A program made the position numbers and the translations under genes. Below, one piece after another: positions 34,470 to 46,561 of a DNA stretch of 64,000 nucleotides; the stretch's first letter is position 1; each line of letters starts with the position of its first letter. This DNA comes from Cerrena zonata (Eukaryota > Basidiomycota > Agaricomycetes > Polyporales > Cerrenaceae), in contig JASBNA010000053.1 of assembly GCA_038087015.1 (NCBI GenBank), positions 1-64,000 of the forward strand, read 5' to 3'. Below the pieces are notes generated by a model, which worked only from the letters and a program-made list of their open reading frames with translations, ran no database searches and had not been told where the DNA came from.

Positions 34470-36673
34470 TTACACTTTACATTCCAAAACGATGTCACTC
34501 ACTCTACCACCTCGTTGAAGCAACTCTTTCCCCCTATGACGGCCGTGGGTCTCCCACTCACACCTCATCGATTTCATAAATCGAAAACCTACTACGCACT
34601 GCGACCAATCGTACCTTACACGCTTCGCCAGGATCGACCTTCGGGCTGTTATCGAGTCTGCAAGTTGCTGAAGAGTTACCCCTGGTTTCGCTATCATATA
34701 GTTCTCATCCAGTTCCCGGCACCATACAAATAAAAGTCCCCCAATATCGCTGATGACCCATTCTACGTATGTATCGACACTATCTTCTCTATAAAGAAGC
34801 GGGATGGGTCGACCATAGAAATGACCTGCATTCTCCGAGATCCAGCTGAACCTGTAAGGTGTCAATATAACCCCGGAGCAGGTCGTATACCAAGGGATTT
34901 CTTTGTTGGTCGCTCGAAGGTCAGCTGTCCATCCATCTGGGATTTCTTTAGGGCGGTGGCGATCCCAAAATTCAAAGGTGTCTGTCTTTACGGAGTCTAG
35001 ACTTTCCATATACGGGAAAGGAGGCCCAGGGTAAGATGCAATTTCATTCTATTGCTTTGTCATTAAGAGTACTATGTAGAGATTGTTTAGATGAAGAACT
35101 CACCGTTGGAAGAAGATCTTGACCGGTATAAGAACCAGCTCCGATTCCGGGTGCAAGGCAATTTCTAAACAAGCCTGGGTCGGCGCCACTGAAATCGAAC
35201 AGAGAAAGTTCACCAAAGGCGTTTCCGAGAACCAGAACACCCCTAGCATCGTCGAAATCGTAAAGCCCTAGTGAATCAAGAGCCGGCATATCTTCGTCAT
35301 ACATTGTGAAAACAGGTGGTTCTGTTTCTCCGGGGACAACCCGAGTGTGCGCAAAGCTCACTGGCTTGTCATATTCATTTACGTGCCCATGAATCCATGA
35401 AACAGTAGTCCCTCTAATACCCAAGGAAGCTTTCGAGGGTACAGGGTAGAAGTCGGCCGATGGTACGGGGGGTGGTAAATAATGCCAAAGTAGTTGTACG
35501 GATGATATGCCGTTCTTGGGATCGCACGCTATCTCGTACACAAAGATCCCTTCGTTACAGGAGATGCAGAGCCGGGGGGGATCGGAAGAGCGACAGAAGA
35601 GGAAGGTTCGAGTACGAGGGGAGAAGGATGCCATCCCAACATCATGAGGAAGCTTGAAGGCCCTCCAACATGTGTAATTGTGGCCGTAAGGTACATATAT
35701 CTCTAGTACCTGCCGCCGAACAACACCAATCCACTCGTCCCCCATATACATAGCAACTGCACCGCCCTTTAATATGGGGTTAGATCTGGGGCCGATGAGA
35801 ATATTGAGAAACCTACTTGTTCATCTGGATAATAGCGAAGACACTTCATATAATTATCTGCCCACCCTATGATCCAGATCGTATTGATGTTGTTGATGAG
35901 TGAAACACCAATCAATCCACCTTCGATGAAGCGAGGGTGACCAACATTGTCCAGCGTTCGAAGACGGCAGATACGAAGAGCTCCGTCGTAATCAACAACA
36001 GATAGTATATCAACTGAATCAATTCTTTGTATATCTCATTAATGAGAGAACGACAAGGAGGAAGCGACGAGTACGTACTTTCCACGAAGCTCCAGAGCGA
36101 AAACAACCCTACCTTCGTGTATATCAATGACACCATGATTGACAGGAGCAGGTAGGAAGGCTTCAGCTAACGGGGTAGCTTTCCCTTCAGTCGACAAGAG
36201 GTCGATTACGGACCAAAGGGTGATGACACTAACGGTGGCGTCGGATGACGCAACCAACAGCCATTCAGAATGGACGAGTCGAATCCAGGTAATCGAGCGT
36301 TTTTGGTTCATAGGAATGTGTATAGGAGAACGACCGCTAGCCATGCGTTGCTCGAGTCTTAAGGTATGGAGCACTAGCCCCTCAAGTCGCGCGGCGTCGA
36401 TGTTCTCGAGTGTTTCCCAGTACGATGCGTATGGAAGGTGTCTCTGTACTATTTCACGGAAATACAGCTTCACCCAGAGCTGTTTCGCCTGAGATATCAT
36501 CAATAGCCTTTTGCACGTCTATTAGAAATAATATCAATATGAGTTAAGAGCCATTGTATTAGGGAGGAACGGACCTGTCTGATGCTTAATATGGAGAAAT
36601 ATTCAAACCCAATCAACATATCGAGAAGGACATCGTCTGGTAGACACAGTATATATGCAGATTGAAATGCCAT
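34470..36673 (-). CDS. FW-family F-box/beta-propeller-like protein, intact
   Basis: One of two FW members with an uninterrupted model. Start 36673 gives MAFQSAYILCLPDDVLLDML (F-box-like); an in-frame ATG at 36778 would add 35 residues. A normal GT intron replaces the GC intron of other copies. Then CKRLLMISQAKQLWVKLYF, QKRSITWIRLVHSEWLLVAS and SVITLWSVIDLL, an exon with SVDILSVVDYDGALRICRL and GVSLINNINTIWIIGW, an exon with GGAVAMYMGDEWIGVVRRQV, SLGLYDFDDARGVLVLGNAF and GELSLFDFSGADP, and the last exon with NAGHFYGRPIPLLYREDS and KPGVTLQQLADSITARRSIL, stop at 34470-34472. Repeating strands suggest a propeller that would bind a target for SCF ubiquitination; this is inference from architecture. 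Confidence 0.8.
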
Positions 36674-37456
36674 GAATGGCTTGGAGGAATTAACAGAAAG
36701 GTTCACTACCAGCGATGGAAGCTGCCAGTGAAGACTCGGAGGTGTTGGTGTCTCAGATCTAGAATGCAGAAACGCCATCTTGCCATATTAGGTACTGTAT
36801 CACGTGCGAACTCAAAGATCCTAGGCGAGTCCGAGTCCATTACAGTGGATATATCCCTACGAATACATACATGATCATCTATGTCATTACCCCCGAATCG
36901 AAAGTTGCAAGCAGTAGGTGAGGACCTATGGATTATTGTATCGCATACTAATTTCCATCCCTTACTTCGTCTGTGTATTTCGGAATAAAGAGTCAACAGC
37001 GTACTTCATCCTCGTCTACTACCACGGCCTATTGACTGAAAGCTCGCACTCATGCATGCAAGACATTTTTCCTGGGATACCACGCTCAAAGCGCCGCTCT
37101 GGCAGCTGAGCCTTCGTGCATCAGCTGGCTATCCTTTACCGCCAGCTCATAGCCAGGGTTAAAGTTGAGTTCATGATGTTTTGATATATTCATCTCATAT
37201 GTATACTATATACGATAAACCTTCTTTCGCACCATGTGAATCTTAAGCAAATCCCTAGATGCACGATGCATGTTGAATTCAAACCGTGGAGGATGGTTAT
37301 CAACCGGAGGTAATAGCGGCCTTTGTTCGGGATCCTTCTCAACTCAGGATTGGTGTCCAAGCCATGATTTCCCACAAAAACATGTTTTCAGGGTGTTCTC
37401 AAATCTAGGGTGAATAGCTGGGTGGCAGCGTTCAAGGAGTTCCACTCGTATAATAA
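36674..37456. other. Intergenic region between FW gene and the deaminase-like gene
   Basis: Divergent spacer of about 780 bases that serves as the promoter area for both neighbours. Short frames (36706-36996 minus, 36918-37109 plus) are without protein character. No repeat seen. Confidence 0.4.
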
Positions 37457-40178
37457 ATGAACGCTACGGGAGTTTACCTTTCCACCTTGTTCGCCTTTTT
37501 ATCCCCTCTGCTTGCAAATCCTACCATGTCGCAGCGTTCAGAATATCTTAGCCTCTTCGATATGAATATGTTTCAGTGGGATCACGAGACGGTCTGTTCG
37601 TTATCACTATTATGTCCATTGTCTGCTCAAATATTTCTCACTTCAATTGAAAGGCAACAAGATATATAGACTCGCTACTAGAACAGTCTGCTTCACTCTC
37701 TCGAAATTATCCTCACTCGCCATTTGCAAAAGACACCAAAACAGTAGCAGAAACGCTAGTAAAATACATGTAAATCCCTTCTGTTCTATCGCAAATCATC
37801 TCCTTACATTCGGCTCCGTTATTTAGGCGAAAGAAGGATGTTATTTTACAGGACTACCGTAGTCCAAAGAACGAACTAGCTATAGAGCATGTTGCCACAC
37901 GCCACATTGTAGGATCAAAAATCACACTGGGCGACTTCTACAATTCACTCGGTGGGTAATTGGTCAAACTAAATCACTGGTGCACTAACCTTTAAGCTAA
38001 CATTTCAAACATGACGCATAGGATTTGTCATCTCTATCATTGAGCGACTTGATGAAAGGGTGACACCTTGGTCAAATGAGATCGAGGAGGTACTCTTCTA
38101 CGGAAAGATTCTAATACGGTTTTGCAAACTCTGCCTGATACTTCATCACCACTTCTTTCGTCCTTTGGACTCTCGCCGCCTAGGTCATAAGGATGTCGAA
38201 CGAGGTGGTTTACCGGCTACTGCATGTATAGTCTGGGGAAAGATGGGCCCAACAATTCATGCTATTGTAAGGGAAGAAGCCCAAGATGGGCAGGGGTATA
38301 TGCTAGGTACCTCCATTCCCTATCCGACCGAATTCTCCAGTGGCCATTTACGAGTCCTCCTAACTGAAATGCGTCAACGTGACGTGCTTGACGCCATACC
38401 ATCTGCCGCTGACATTGAGCTTGAACCCGACGCGCCGTATGGAGTTGGGCCATGCGCAGAGCAACCAATATTTACATCGTCTGTCTCTTTACTCTAGATC
38501 TCTGGTTTTTTTTCTGATGCATTTTCTCCAGTATTGCTATGCCGAGTGTTCCAGCTCGTTCCGGCTCTTTCAAAGGCATAGCGGTGGATATACTTGCCGC
38601 GAGAGGCTTGCAGAATGATGGAGATGTCCCTTATCGTCTTTTCAAACCGGCCTGCAATGTCTGTATGAAAGTGGCCACCGCTGCCAACTTGAACTACGAG
38701 GATAAAGTCAGAGACATACGTAAGCTTAGTAAGTGACATTGTTTATTCATATCCGCAATGAACCCCTCAGTCTAAGACCTTTGTAGAGCTGTCTGTGAAA
38801 GAGATACAAACCCCTCTCCAGGCCGATCATCATGGTGAGCTGGTGACTATGTGCCATACAACCGTCACTTTTGTCTCATCCTATATCAGTAACAGACAAG
38901 CCCCCGCAACCCCTTGTTAACTATAGTCTTGCAAAGAAAGTCCCGCGAGCTCGCGAGAGCGCACTTAATACTACTCAGACTGCATATTCTGTTCATGTTG
39001 ACTCCGCCCGTACTACCGCACCTCAGCCCCGTCGGTCTCATGAACTATCAGAGCCAGCCCCCATCCACTCTTCCGTGACTACACCATGGCAGCAGAAATA
39101 TCCTCAAGCTGGGCCTAATAACGAGACGACGTCTAATGATGATGACGACGATGAGGACGCTGCAACATATACATCACAGCGGTACTATCCAGGATCCCTA
39201 TCATCGTATGCACCTCAGGGTAGTGCCTCGCTACCACCATTCGGTCAAACAGGATCTGCCCCTCCTTCTTCGCGTGCACATGCACATTCGAACATCTCGC
39301 AAGAGGGGAATGTTACTGATAGCGGGTTCCCCCAGCGACAGTACTCTAATCACAGGTCCCGCCCTCCCACTAGACACGCTTCAGAACGACACGCCCAATA
39401 TCGCTCTGCACTAGATGGAAGAAATACAGTCTCTGGTATGTCTGCATCGCAGAGACCACCTGTTGGGTACCCTCAGGTGACCCCTGAAGAGCATGTTACC
39501 TCGACTTCGATGATACGGCAGGAGCACTCTCAGGCTGTTGAGCCCCATCCACCACAACATTCTCGTCACCGTATAAGGCCTGGGTCTTTGGTACCGCAGC
39601 CCACATATACTGATGACAACTCGCTCGAAACTGCTATGGATAATTTGAATATTCAGAATCCACAATTCGCTATTCCACCGCAGGCTCACTCCACAACAAA
39701 TTACGCTTACCCTCAAATGTATCCAGGAATGCCTACAATATCTCCGTACCCTCCTTTCCCGCAGCCACAAATGCATAACTACCCTGCCTTTTTGGATCCC
39801 AGCTCATTGCCGGGACCATCGACTTCATCAAGCCCACTGTCTACACAGCCCCTTCCGGGGTACGAGTGGTCAAACAATGGTTACTACGATCAGTCATCGC
39901 CTCAAGGAGATCCTTTCGCAACCACTCCAGGGACTCAAGCCCACGCTACAGCAACATTACATCAGCAGAATTCGCCTCTAGCCTCGCAATGGACTCAAGG
40001 TCATTATATCTCGAGTTCTGGTCAGAGCCAGACGAGCTCCTCGCACTCTCTATCTCACGCTAGCAGCAATCTTAGGACACGAGACTATCAGGACTCTAAT
40101 ACAAGGGGTTCACAACAGAAGAAGTCCTCTAAACCTTCTAATACCGGGTCTTCAAGCTATTACACTGATAATCGATGA
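37457..40178 (+). CDS. 788-residue protein with candidate deaminase-fold motifs and Ser/Pro/Gln-rich tail
   Basis: My splice model has seven exons (37457-37591, 37654-37769, 37827-37951, 38022-38478, 38532-38728, 38787-38834, 38890-40178), all joining in frame. The first 200 residues are helical, with KNELAIEHVATRHIVGSKIT. Next come strand-like TACIVWGKMGPTIHAIVREE and GYMLGTSIPYP, then GPCAEQPIF with Cys270-Ala-Glu272, the strand FKGIAVDILAARG, and PACNVCMKVATAA with Cys319 and Cys322. A [HC]AE motif followed about 47 residues later by CxxC is the zinc-site signature of the cytidine-deaminase superfamily, where the CAE form occurs in YwqJ-like members. From about residue 360 on the chain is low complexity, rich in Ser, Pro, Gln, His and Tyr, with an acidic patch (NDDDDDEDAA). 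An alternative start is the ATG at 37526. The weakest splice is the donor at 38479. Function is unproven. Confidence 0.72.
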
Positions 40179-40798
40179 TGCATCGCCGAATATATGTTCA
40201 GCATTCTGAAGTTATCCTTTCTAAAAATAGGGTTTTCTCCGTAAACAACTTCTCTTGATTGATATTGACAATCTCCTTGTACCTATAGTCATTTTTTTTC
40301 GAATGTATTCGATCCTATTGTGATGATTTACTCCTCGTTAAGTATGTACTTCTAAATATAGCAAATGTGTAAGAACGATCTAGGTAAACGCTGCATGGCG
40401 GTGGTGCTGAAGGTCATAACCTTCGTGAAAGCCGCCAGCCTCCTGACTTTGAGGCAGAATAATGAACATATCTATTCTCAAACTTCATTGACCTTTCTAA
40501 CATGCGTAGAAACAAGATTGATGAGTCAATATTGGCAGACAATCGACGCTTAAATGACGTCATTGCAGAGTGAGCGACTTTGTTTTAGAATATAGAGTAT
40601 AGGACTTCGTAGCTATATCGTCCCATCATACGATTCTTTAACATTTAACATGTGTATATAAATTGTAAGCTTAGTATGAATTATCTTTTGAACCATCTTT
40701 TGAAGAGTATGAATGGGCATTGGTATTTATAGCGTATTATACAAGTCATAGGGCCGTTGAACGACTTCTGGGTCTCGTACCAGCTATGAGATTATATG
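40179..40798. other. Convergent intergenic region
   Basis: Convergent spacer of 620 bases between the deaminase-like gene and the 3' end of the 42-kb FW gene; holds both 3' ends. T-rich tracts near 40290 may belong to transcription ends. Nothing else seen. Confidence 0.4.
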
Positions 40799-42967
40799 TC
40801 ATGATTCTTTCATTTGTTCGTTTTCTCCTGCACGGTTGTACAGCTCTTGATACCGGATACGTTTGTGGTTTAACATTTCCTGACCCATCGAGTGACGGAA
40901 CCGAGAGCCTATCGCGATCTGCGTCACATCGTATTTTAGATCTTCCGCCACGGGACCAGAAATGCGAAACATCAATGACTCTGCCAACTCCTCCAGAGTG
41001 ATTCCAGGCCGGGCGACCATAAAATTCTCGGCGTACTCATAGCACGAGATAAAGAACAGTCCACCGGCACTAAAAATAATCCAGAATGTACCTTGGTCAT
41101 CGGTCCGATGGATCAGAGGGAGTGGTCTGCCGTAGAAATGGCCTGCATTTTCGAGATTCCACATACGAAGTCCGGAAGAGTGCATGTCACCAGAGTAGTG
41201 GGTGAACCAGTCTACCTCCTCATCAGTTCCTTGGAGATCTGCAGACCATCCTTCTGGGACAACTGCAGGTCGGTTGTTATTCCAAAATTCCATGGTCTCG
41301 GTTCTAACATGCGGGGTATCCCAAAAATGGGGGAATGGTGGTGCCGGATACGACTCGATCGAAGTCTCGGCCTGTGGAGGTATGTAGGTATAAGTGTCCG
41401 TAGTCAGATGGAGTGCGTTGACGTACTGTGGGAAGAAGCTCTTGCTTGATGTAAGGGCTAGGTTTGAGTGACTCAGCGAGACATCGTTCGAATTGATGAG
41501 GATCAGACCCGCTGAAATCGAGGATCGACAGTTCGCCAAAGACGTTTCCCAGAACCAGTACCCCACGAGCTTCGTCAAAGTCGTAGACACCAAGAGCATA
41601 TAAGGCGGGTGTGTTCTCGTTATGCCACTTAAATACGGCAGGTTTCGGGTTCTTCTGGTCACAGCAACGGATACCGGTAGAAGCGACTCTTGTAGTATAT
41701 GTAAAATCGCTATCATCGTCACCTTCTATCCAAGAGATACTCTCTCCAGTGACACCTAGCACACCGCGGGATGCTAAAGGGCAAAAACCATTTGTTTCCC
41801 GGGTTTCGTACTGAAAGAGCAAATTCATCGAGAAATAGTCTTTGGCAACGTCGCATCGCACTTCGTAAACGAAGATCCCGGCCCAGTAAGTGATGCAAAG
41901 TCGTAATGAGGATTCCACCTGCGAAAAGGCGGCTGAGCCAATAACATGTGAAAAAGATGCTCCTCGCCAGCGCATTTTACACTCATCGTTGTAGATGTAG
42001 ATTTCCGCCACCCGACGTCGAACAACAGCAATCCATCCATCAGCCATGTGCATTGCAATCGCTCCACCCTGTCGGAAAATCCAAGTTAGCAATAAGTAAT
42101 CACATGTAAGTTATATAGACGAACATACCTGTGTGTCTGGGTGGTGTTGAAGAGGTTGGATGATACCCTCTCTCCATTGGATGATACATGGCACGTTCCG
42201 ATTTTCCACGAGAGAGACGCCGATATGGTCCCCTTGGATGAAGCGAAGATGACCAACATGCCGTATAGTCCGAAGCCGACAGATATGCGGCCGTCCGTCA
42301 CAGTTGACGACTGATAAGAGCTCAACCTGGTCGATTCTGGGGGGGAGTTAGTAGCAAGTTTTGAAAAGCCACTGTCATACGAACCTGCCACGGAGTTCTA
42401 AGGCAAATATTACTTCCGACTCTCGTATATCAATGGCGCCATTGATAACTGGGGCGGAAAGAAAGGCCTCTGTCAGGGGAGTGGGGGTTCCGGTAGAGGA
42501 TAAGAGGGCCAACACGGACCAGAGAGTGATGACACTTGTCACATCGTCAGAGGATGCGACTAGGAGCCAATGCGATCGAATGAGGCGTATCCAGGACACT
42601 GAACGTTTTTGGTAGAACGGGACTACATGAGGAGCATGGTTAGTCGAAATTCGATACTCTAGTCTTAAGGCATGTAGTATTAGTCCTTCGAGGAGAGAAT
42701 CGTCCAGATCGTCGATGTGTTTCCAGTAAGGCGCAAAATACAGACTCTTTTTGACAATCTCGTGGTAGTACAAGCTGACCCATACTTGCTTTGTTTTCGA
42801 AACTGAGTACAATCGTTTGCACGTCTATAGGAGTGTCTATTATGAGTACTCTGCAGCGATAAGATGTGCAAACTCGCCTGTCTAATTTTCAGGAGTATGC
42901 TAGTCTCGATGCCGGTGAGGATACAAAGTAAGATATCGTCAGGTAACGATACCAAGCAGACAGACAT
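40799..42967 (-). CDS. FW-family F-box/beta-propeller-like protein, intact
   Basis: Second uninterrupted FW gene. Start 42967 gives MSVCLVSLPDDILLCILTGI (F-box-like), then a GC-AG intron (donor at 42877), CKRLYSVSKTKQVWVSLYY, QKRSVSWIRLIRSHWLLVAS and SVITLWSVLALL, an exon with VELLSVVNCDGRPHICRL and GVSLVENRNVPCIIQW, a long exon with GGAIAMHMADGWIAVVRRRV, LGVYDFDEARGVLVLGNVF and GELSILDFSGSDP, an intron whose donor is at about 41427, and a last exon with SYPAPPFPHFWDTP, ENAGHFYGRPLPLIHRTDD, ARPGITLEELAESLMF and QELYNRAGENEQMKES, stop 40799-40801. The C-terminal part matches the piece preserved in the 59-kb fusion relic. As in the sister genes the repeated strand pattern hints at a WD-like propeller. 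Confidence 0.8.
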
Positions 42968-44046
42968 ATATCTTCCTCCTAAAAGAAAGGTTCTTCCTGT
43001 GAGGTATGGAAACTAGAAGGAGAGAGAAAACGAGTGACGTCTTGCTCGACACGGCTACAGTGGTACGACTGTGTGTCAAGTAAGGGTCCCCAATTCACTC
43101 AGTCCGGGTACGAGACGAAATCCTGTTTGAGTTTTCGGTAAGTAGAGACCTAGCGTCGGAGACCCTTGTAAGAGGACGTGGCGTGGGTTGATTAGAAGCC
43201 TGCACCTGAGGATCGATCCGAGATGCCCAGTCGACATTCAAGGGATGGGAAATACAGACGAGAAGCCGTAATACCCCCCTCAGGAAATCATTCCAATATA
43301 CAGTATCATTTTCGAGGCTATTGCAAACAGATATCGGGTTTCACTAGATAGTTCATGTTACTCCGGCTGTTCCTAGTGAAATCAAATGAGATAGACGAAG
43401 AATACGACTGCATCTAGGGTCCCGTTACATCTAGGGGTCCATCGTAAGGGATCGCAACGAGTATATGATCGATAGGCAACGCAAACATTTGTGAGCACGT
43501 ACTTTATCTCCTTCATATCCATAGCCTACGAAGCTATCCTCCACATCACTGATCAATCGATCACTCCTCATGAGCTTCAGAGTGAAGCCTGTGAAGACTA
43601 GAACGAAAGACAGGAAATCCAATGTCGATACGAGAGTCGAGGAAACAGTCCGCCTGCAGATCAGTTGGAGAGGTATTGTACGTTTATAAGTTTGGTGATT
43701 GAGCTAATGTAAGGTATTTAACGTGCTGAGAGATGAATATGAATGTAGCGTGCTGAAGAGTACTAGTAAACAAGAGAGCAGGTAGTAGAGATTGATAGTA
43801 CGGGCCGTTGCTCCGGCGATCGAAGCACTATGATTGGTCCACTCAACAACCCCCTTGCATCCTCCAGAGCTCTCTCTCTATCGTCATCGAAAAGACTACG
43901 GTAAGTAATACTACATTCATTGACACTTCTTTGGTGGCATCGGTGTACTTATCTCGCTAATCGCAAATTGTGTGTTATTATGTATATTTCAAGCATTGGC
44001 TCCCTCTGATTCCATCTACACCACACAGCGCTGACCTCTTTGCAGT
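42968..44046. other. Divergent intergenic region
   Basis: About 1.1 kb between two divergently transcribed F-box genes of different families. One minus-strand frame (43431-43622) begins MDFLSFVLVFTGFTLKLM but has no support from splicing or family. Otherwise nothing recognised. Confidence 0.35.
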
Positions 44047-45785
44047 ATGACGCACATGGCCAGCAGAACGGATCGCAAAGACCTCTTGGGGGCCATTCAA
44101 ACCAAAACACAGGAGATAAAGGTTCTACAAGAACAAGTGATCCAGATGTCGAGGAGTTACAACTCGACCTCGTTTGCATCTTCCTTGCCGTCCGAAATCC
44201 TTTTCCTCATATTTAAGGAATACTTCCGTCACCCAGCCCTGAAGATCACCAGGACTGATCCATGGGAGTCAATGAGAATCCTAGAAGAGGTAGAGGATCC
44301 ACGCGACTCCGATGGCCTCGACGACCCCGTTGAGGAGAACCCTCCACACAGACGATGGCTCGTGCTCGCCGAGGTATGTCATACTTGGCGAACCGTTTTG
44401 CTCTCCAGTCCTCTTCTTTGGTCGCGAATAGAAGCATCAATTTTCCGACGCCTCGACATTCTCGAGAAGTTCATTTCGGCTTCGCGCAAGGCACCTCTCG
44501 ATGTTTGCATAACAGACGTATCGCCCCTCCATTTTGTCCATGAAACCGACATTCTTGGAAAATCATTGGAACGGATCTTGAAAGAGGGTGTTCGCCTGAA
44601 ATCACACCATCTCGTATTCCGCCTCGCTATTTTCCAGTATTTTTTCTGGCATTCCATTTCAAGTTTTCATTCACACATCTCCAGTCACTGGAGATCCTCC
44701 TTGATCAAAGTGAAGTGAAGGGCACGTATGTCCCCGAGCCTTCCCTCGGATTCGCCGCCTTCATGGAAGCAGACTTTCGGTCTCTTCGTCACGTTGCATT
44801 GACCAATGTGCATACCAAATGGCAATTACTATCCAAGCTTCCATCCACCGTTACCGACCTCTCTATCACCAACGAACTCCAACCCTTGCTGGCTGGTCCT
44901 ATGAGTGATGTACTTGATGTACTCAAGAAGCTGGTCGATTTGAAGAGGCTTACGCTCTATGACTGCCTTCCGCGAATGGCTGGAGGGTCCACAGAGCGTG
45001 TATACTTGTCAAAGCTAGAAAAGCTCACAATTGCCGGCGAAATAACCCGTGTAATGCCACTGTTCGACTGTCTAGAGCATCCATTAGCCACGATAGTTTG
45101 TGTGGGATTAGAAGTGGACCCCGGACAGGACATCTCATCGGCTAGCTTATCTGTGTTTTCCCGTATGTGTCGAATGTACGAGGGCCGCCCGGATCAGATG
45201 GAAGCCTCCATCTGCGTAGCAAGAGCATATGTCTCCATATCACTATTCGCAGATACCGTGCCAGAATCTCAGCTTTTCTTCAAGCCCACAGAAAATGGTG
45301 ACGATACCCAGTCGATTTCATCTTTGGACCTCCTACGTGGTGCGCTAGAGGCCGCTACCGCCACCCTGTTCTCGTCTATAACTTCCCTTTGGCTAACCTT
45401 CTTGGATCATCACACCCACGATGCACCCAGACTCCTGCCGCTCATATTTCAGATTCTGAATCGCGTGGAATCAATAACAGTCGAGGGACAAGTTACTCTT
45501 CTCACAGAGGCTCTTCGTCCCCAGCAGGATATGCCCGTCTCATTACCGCGGTTATCCCACTTAGGTCTGGCCGATACCAGAATTGTAGAAGACACAGAGG
45601 ACCAGCCTTTTAGAATTCTGAGTGCTGATGTGCTATACAGCTGTTTGGAGGGGCGTAAGGATCACGGTTGTGGGATTCAGCTATTGGAGCTCTACGATGA
45701 CTGTAACCTCCACGTATCTGCCGCGGATGAATTTCGTGAGAGGTTACTAACGGTGGTGAAAGACATAGAGGGGTGGGAAAAGTAA
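44047..45785 (+). CDS. F-box protein with N-terminal coiled coil (Agaricomycete type), one frame break or 50-nt intron
   Basis: Unrelated to the FW and FB families. The N-terminus has a short coiled coil (IQTKTQEIKVLQEQVIQMSR), then the F-box SLPSEILFLIFKEYF, and WLVLAEVCHTWRTVLLSSPL with LLWSRIEASI, the usual pattern of the large mushroom family with an F-box followed by irregular leucine-rich repeats. The second half has FRSLRHVALTNVHTKWQLLS, LKRLTLYDCLPRM, LEKLTIAGEIT, SITSLWLTFLDHHT and LSHLGLADTRIV, i.e. LRR-like strands. The first frame ends at 44718 and the second is entered near 44640. A GT-AG intron at 44588-44637 (50 nt, acceptor TTTTCCAG) would join them; alternatively a one-base deletion occurred, since the would-be intron itself looks codable. 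Probable SCF receptor. Confidence 0.78.
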
Positions 45786-46561
45786 ACCTGGTGAAGATTA
45801 ACGTTTTATAGTATGTCACTTCGTTTCTACAAGGTTGATATGATAGCAATCTCTAATGATACGCAGCTCAATTGGAGACGACTCGTTGCTTCCCAGCTCG
45901 GGTGGTAGGTCATAGAGAAGTCTCCGGGTTTCTGCATACGAATTCTTTTTCTCTATCTAGTTCAACAGTCTAATTCGATCTGCGTGGTCCGACATGGCTT
46001 TCACCAATTAGGTGGTAAGTAGCGATCGCCGGTTGTTGGCTCCACATAGGTACCATGTTTCGAATGATTAGAATATATTACATGGATATTGAATCTCCTG
46101 ACGAGGTAAGGAAAGATGATGTACCCAGCAAAGGACCAAGGTTGTTGAATTTCCAAGTTAGTTATGTAGACGGTCCGCGACATGATTGGCTTAGTACTGA
46201 ACATTCTACACTCACTTGTCTCGTTGATCACAAAAGGTTATCTGAAGCTTTCCGTCTAGCGCGTGGGGCTACCGCTGTTCATAAACTTGTGTATTTTTGA
46301 GGTAAGCGATTGTGCGCAGCTAACCTGAAGGCGGGGGTAAAAGCTTTCGTCTATGAGTATTTCGAAATGATGGTCGGTCCTCACATCGGTCACCTATGAC
46401 AAACGTGACGAACCGCTATACCGCATATAGGTTTACAATATGAAAGTATTATTAGTAACGAGTAAATGAGGAGAGATGGATTACAACAACGACATAGAGG
46501 AAACAAACAGAGCGTTCATATTTTGGGAAGACCAAACGACGCGTTGGGGTCTATATTTGCA
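45786..46561. other. Convergent intergenic region
   Basis: About 780 bases between two convergent genes. A plus-strand frame at 46055-46300 (starts MFRMIRIYYMDIESPDEV) is the only notable one; it has no domain I recognise and no intron logic. Not called as a gene. Confidence 0.35.

Noticed and set aside
39411..39776. Open frame opposite the Ser/Pro/Gln-rich tail of the deaminase-like gene
   Set aside because: Its Arg/Trp/Cys-rich composition is the expected mirror of low-complexity coding sequence; no independent support.
46055..46300. Possible small plus-strand gene starting MFRMIRIYYMD
   Set aside because: Single short frame with no domain, splice site or relative; lies in a convergent spacer.
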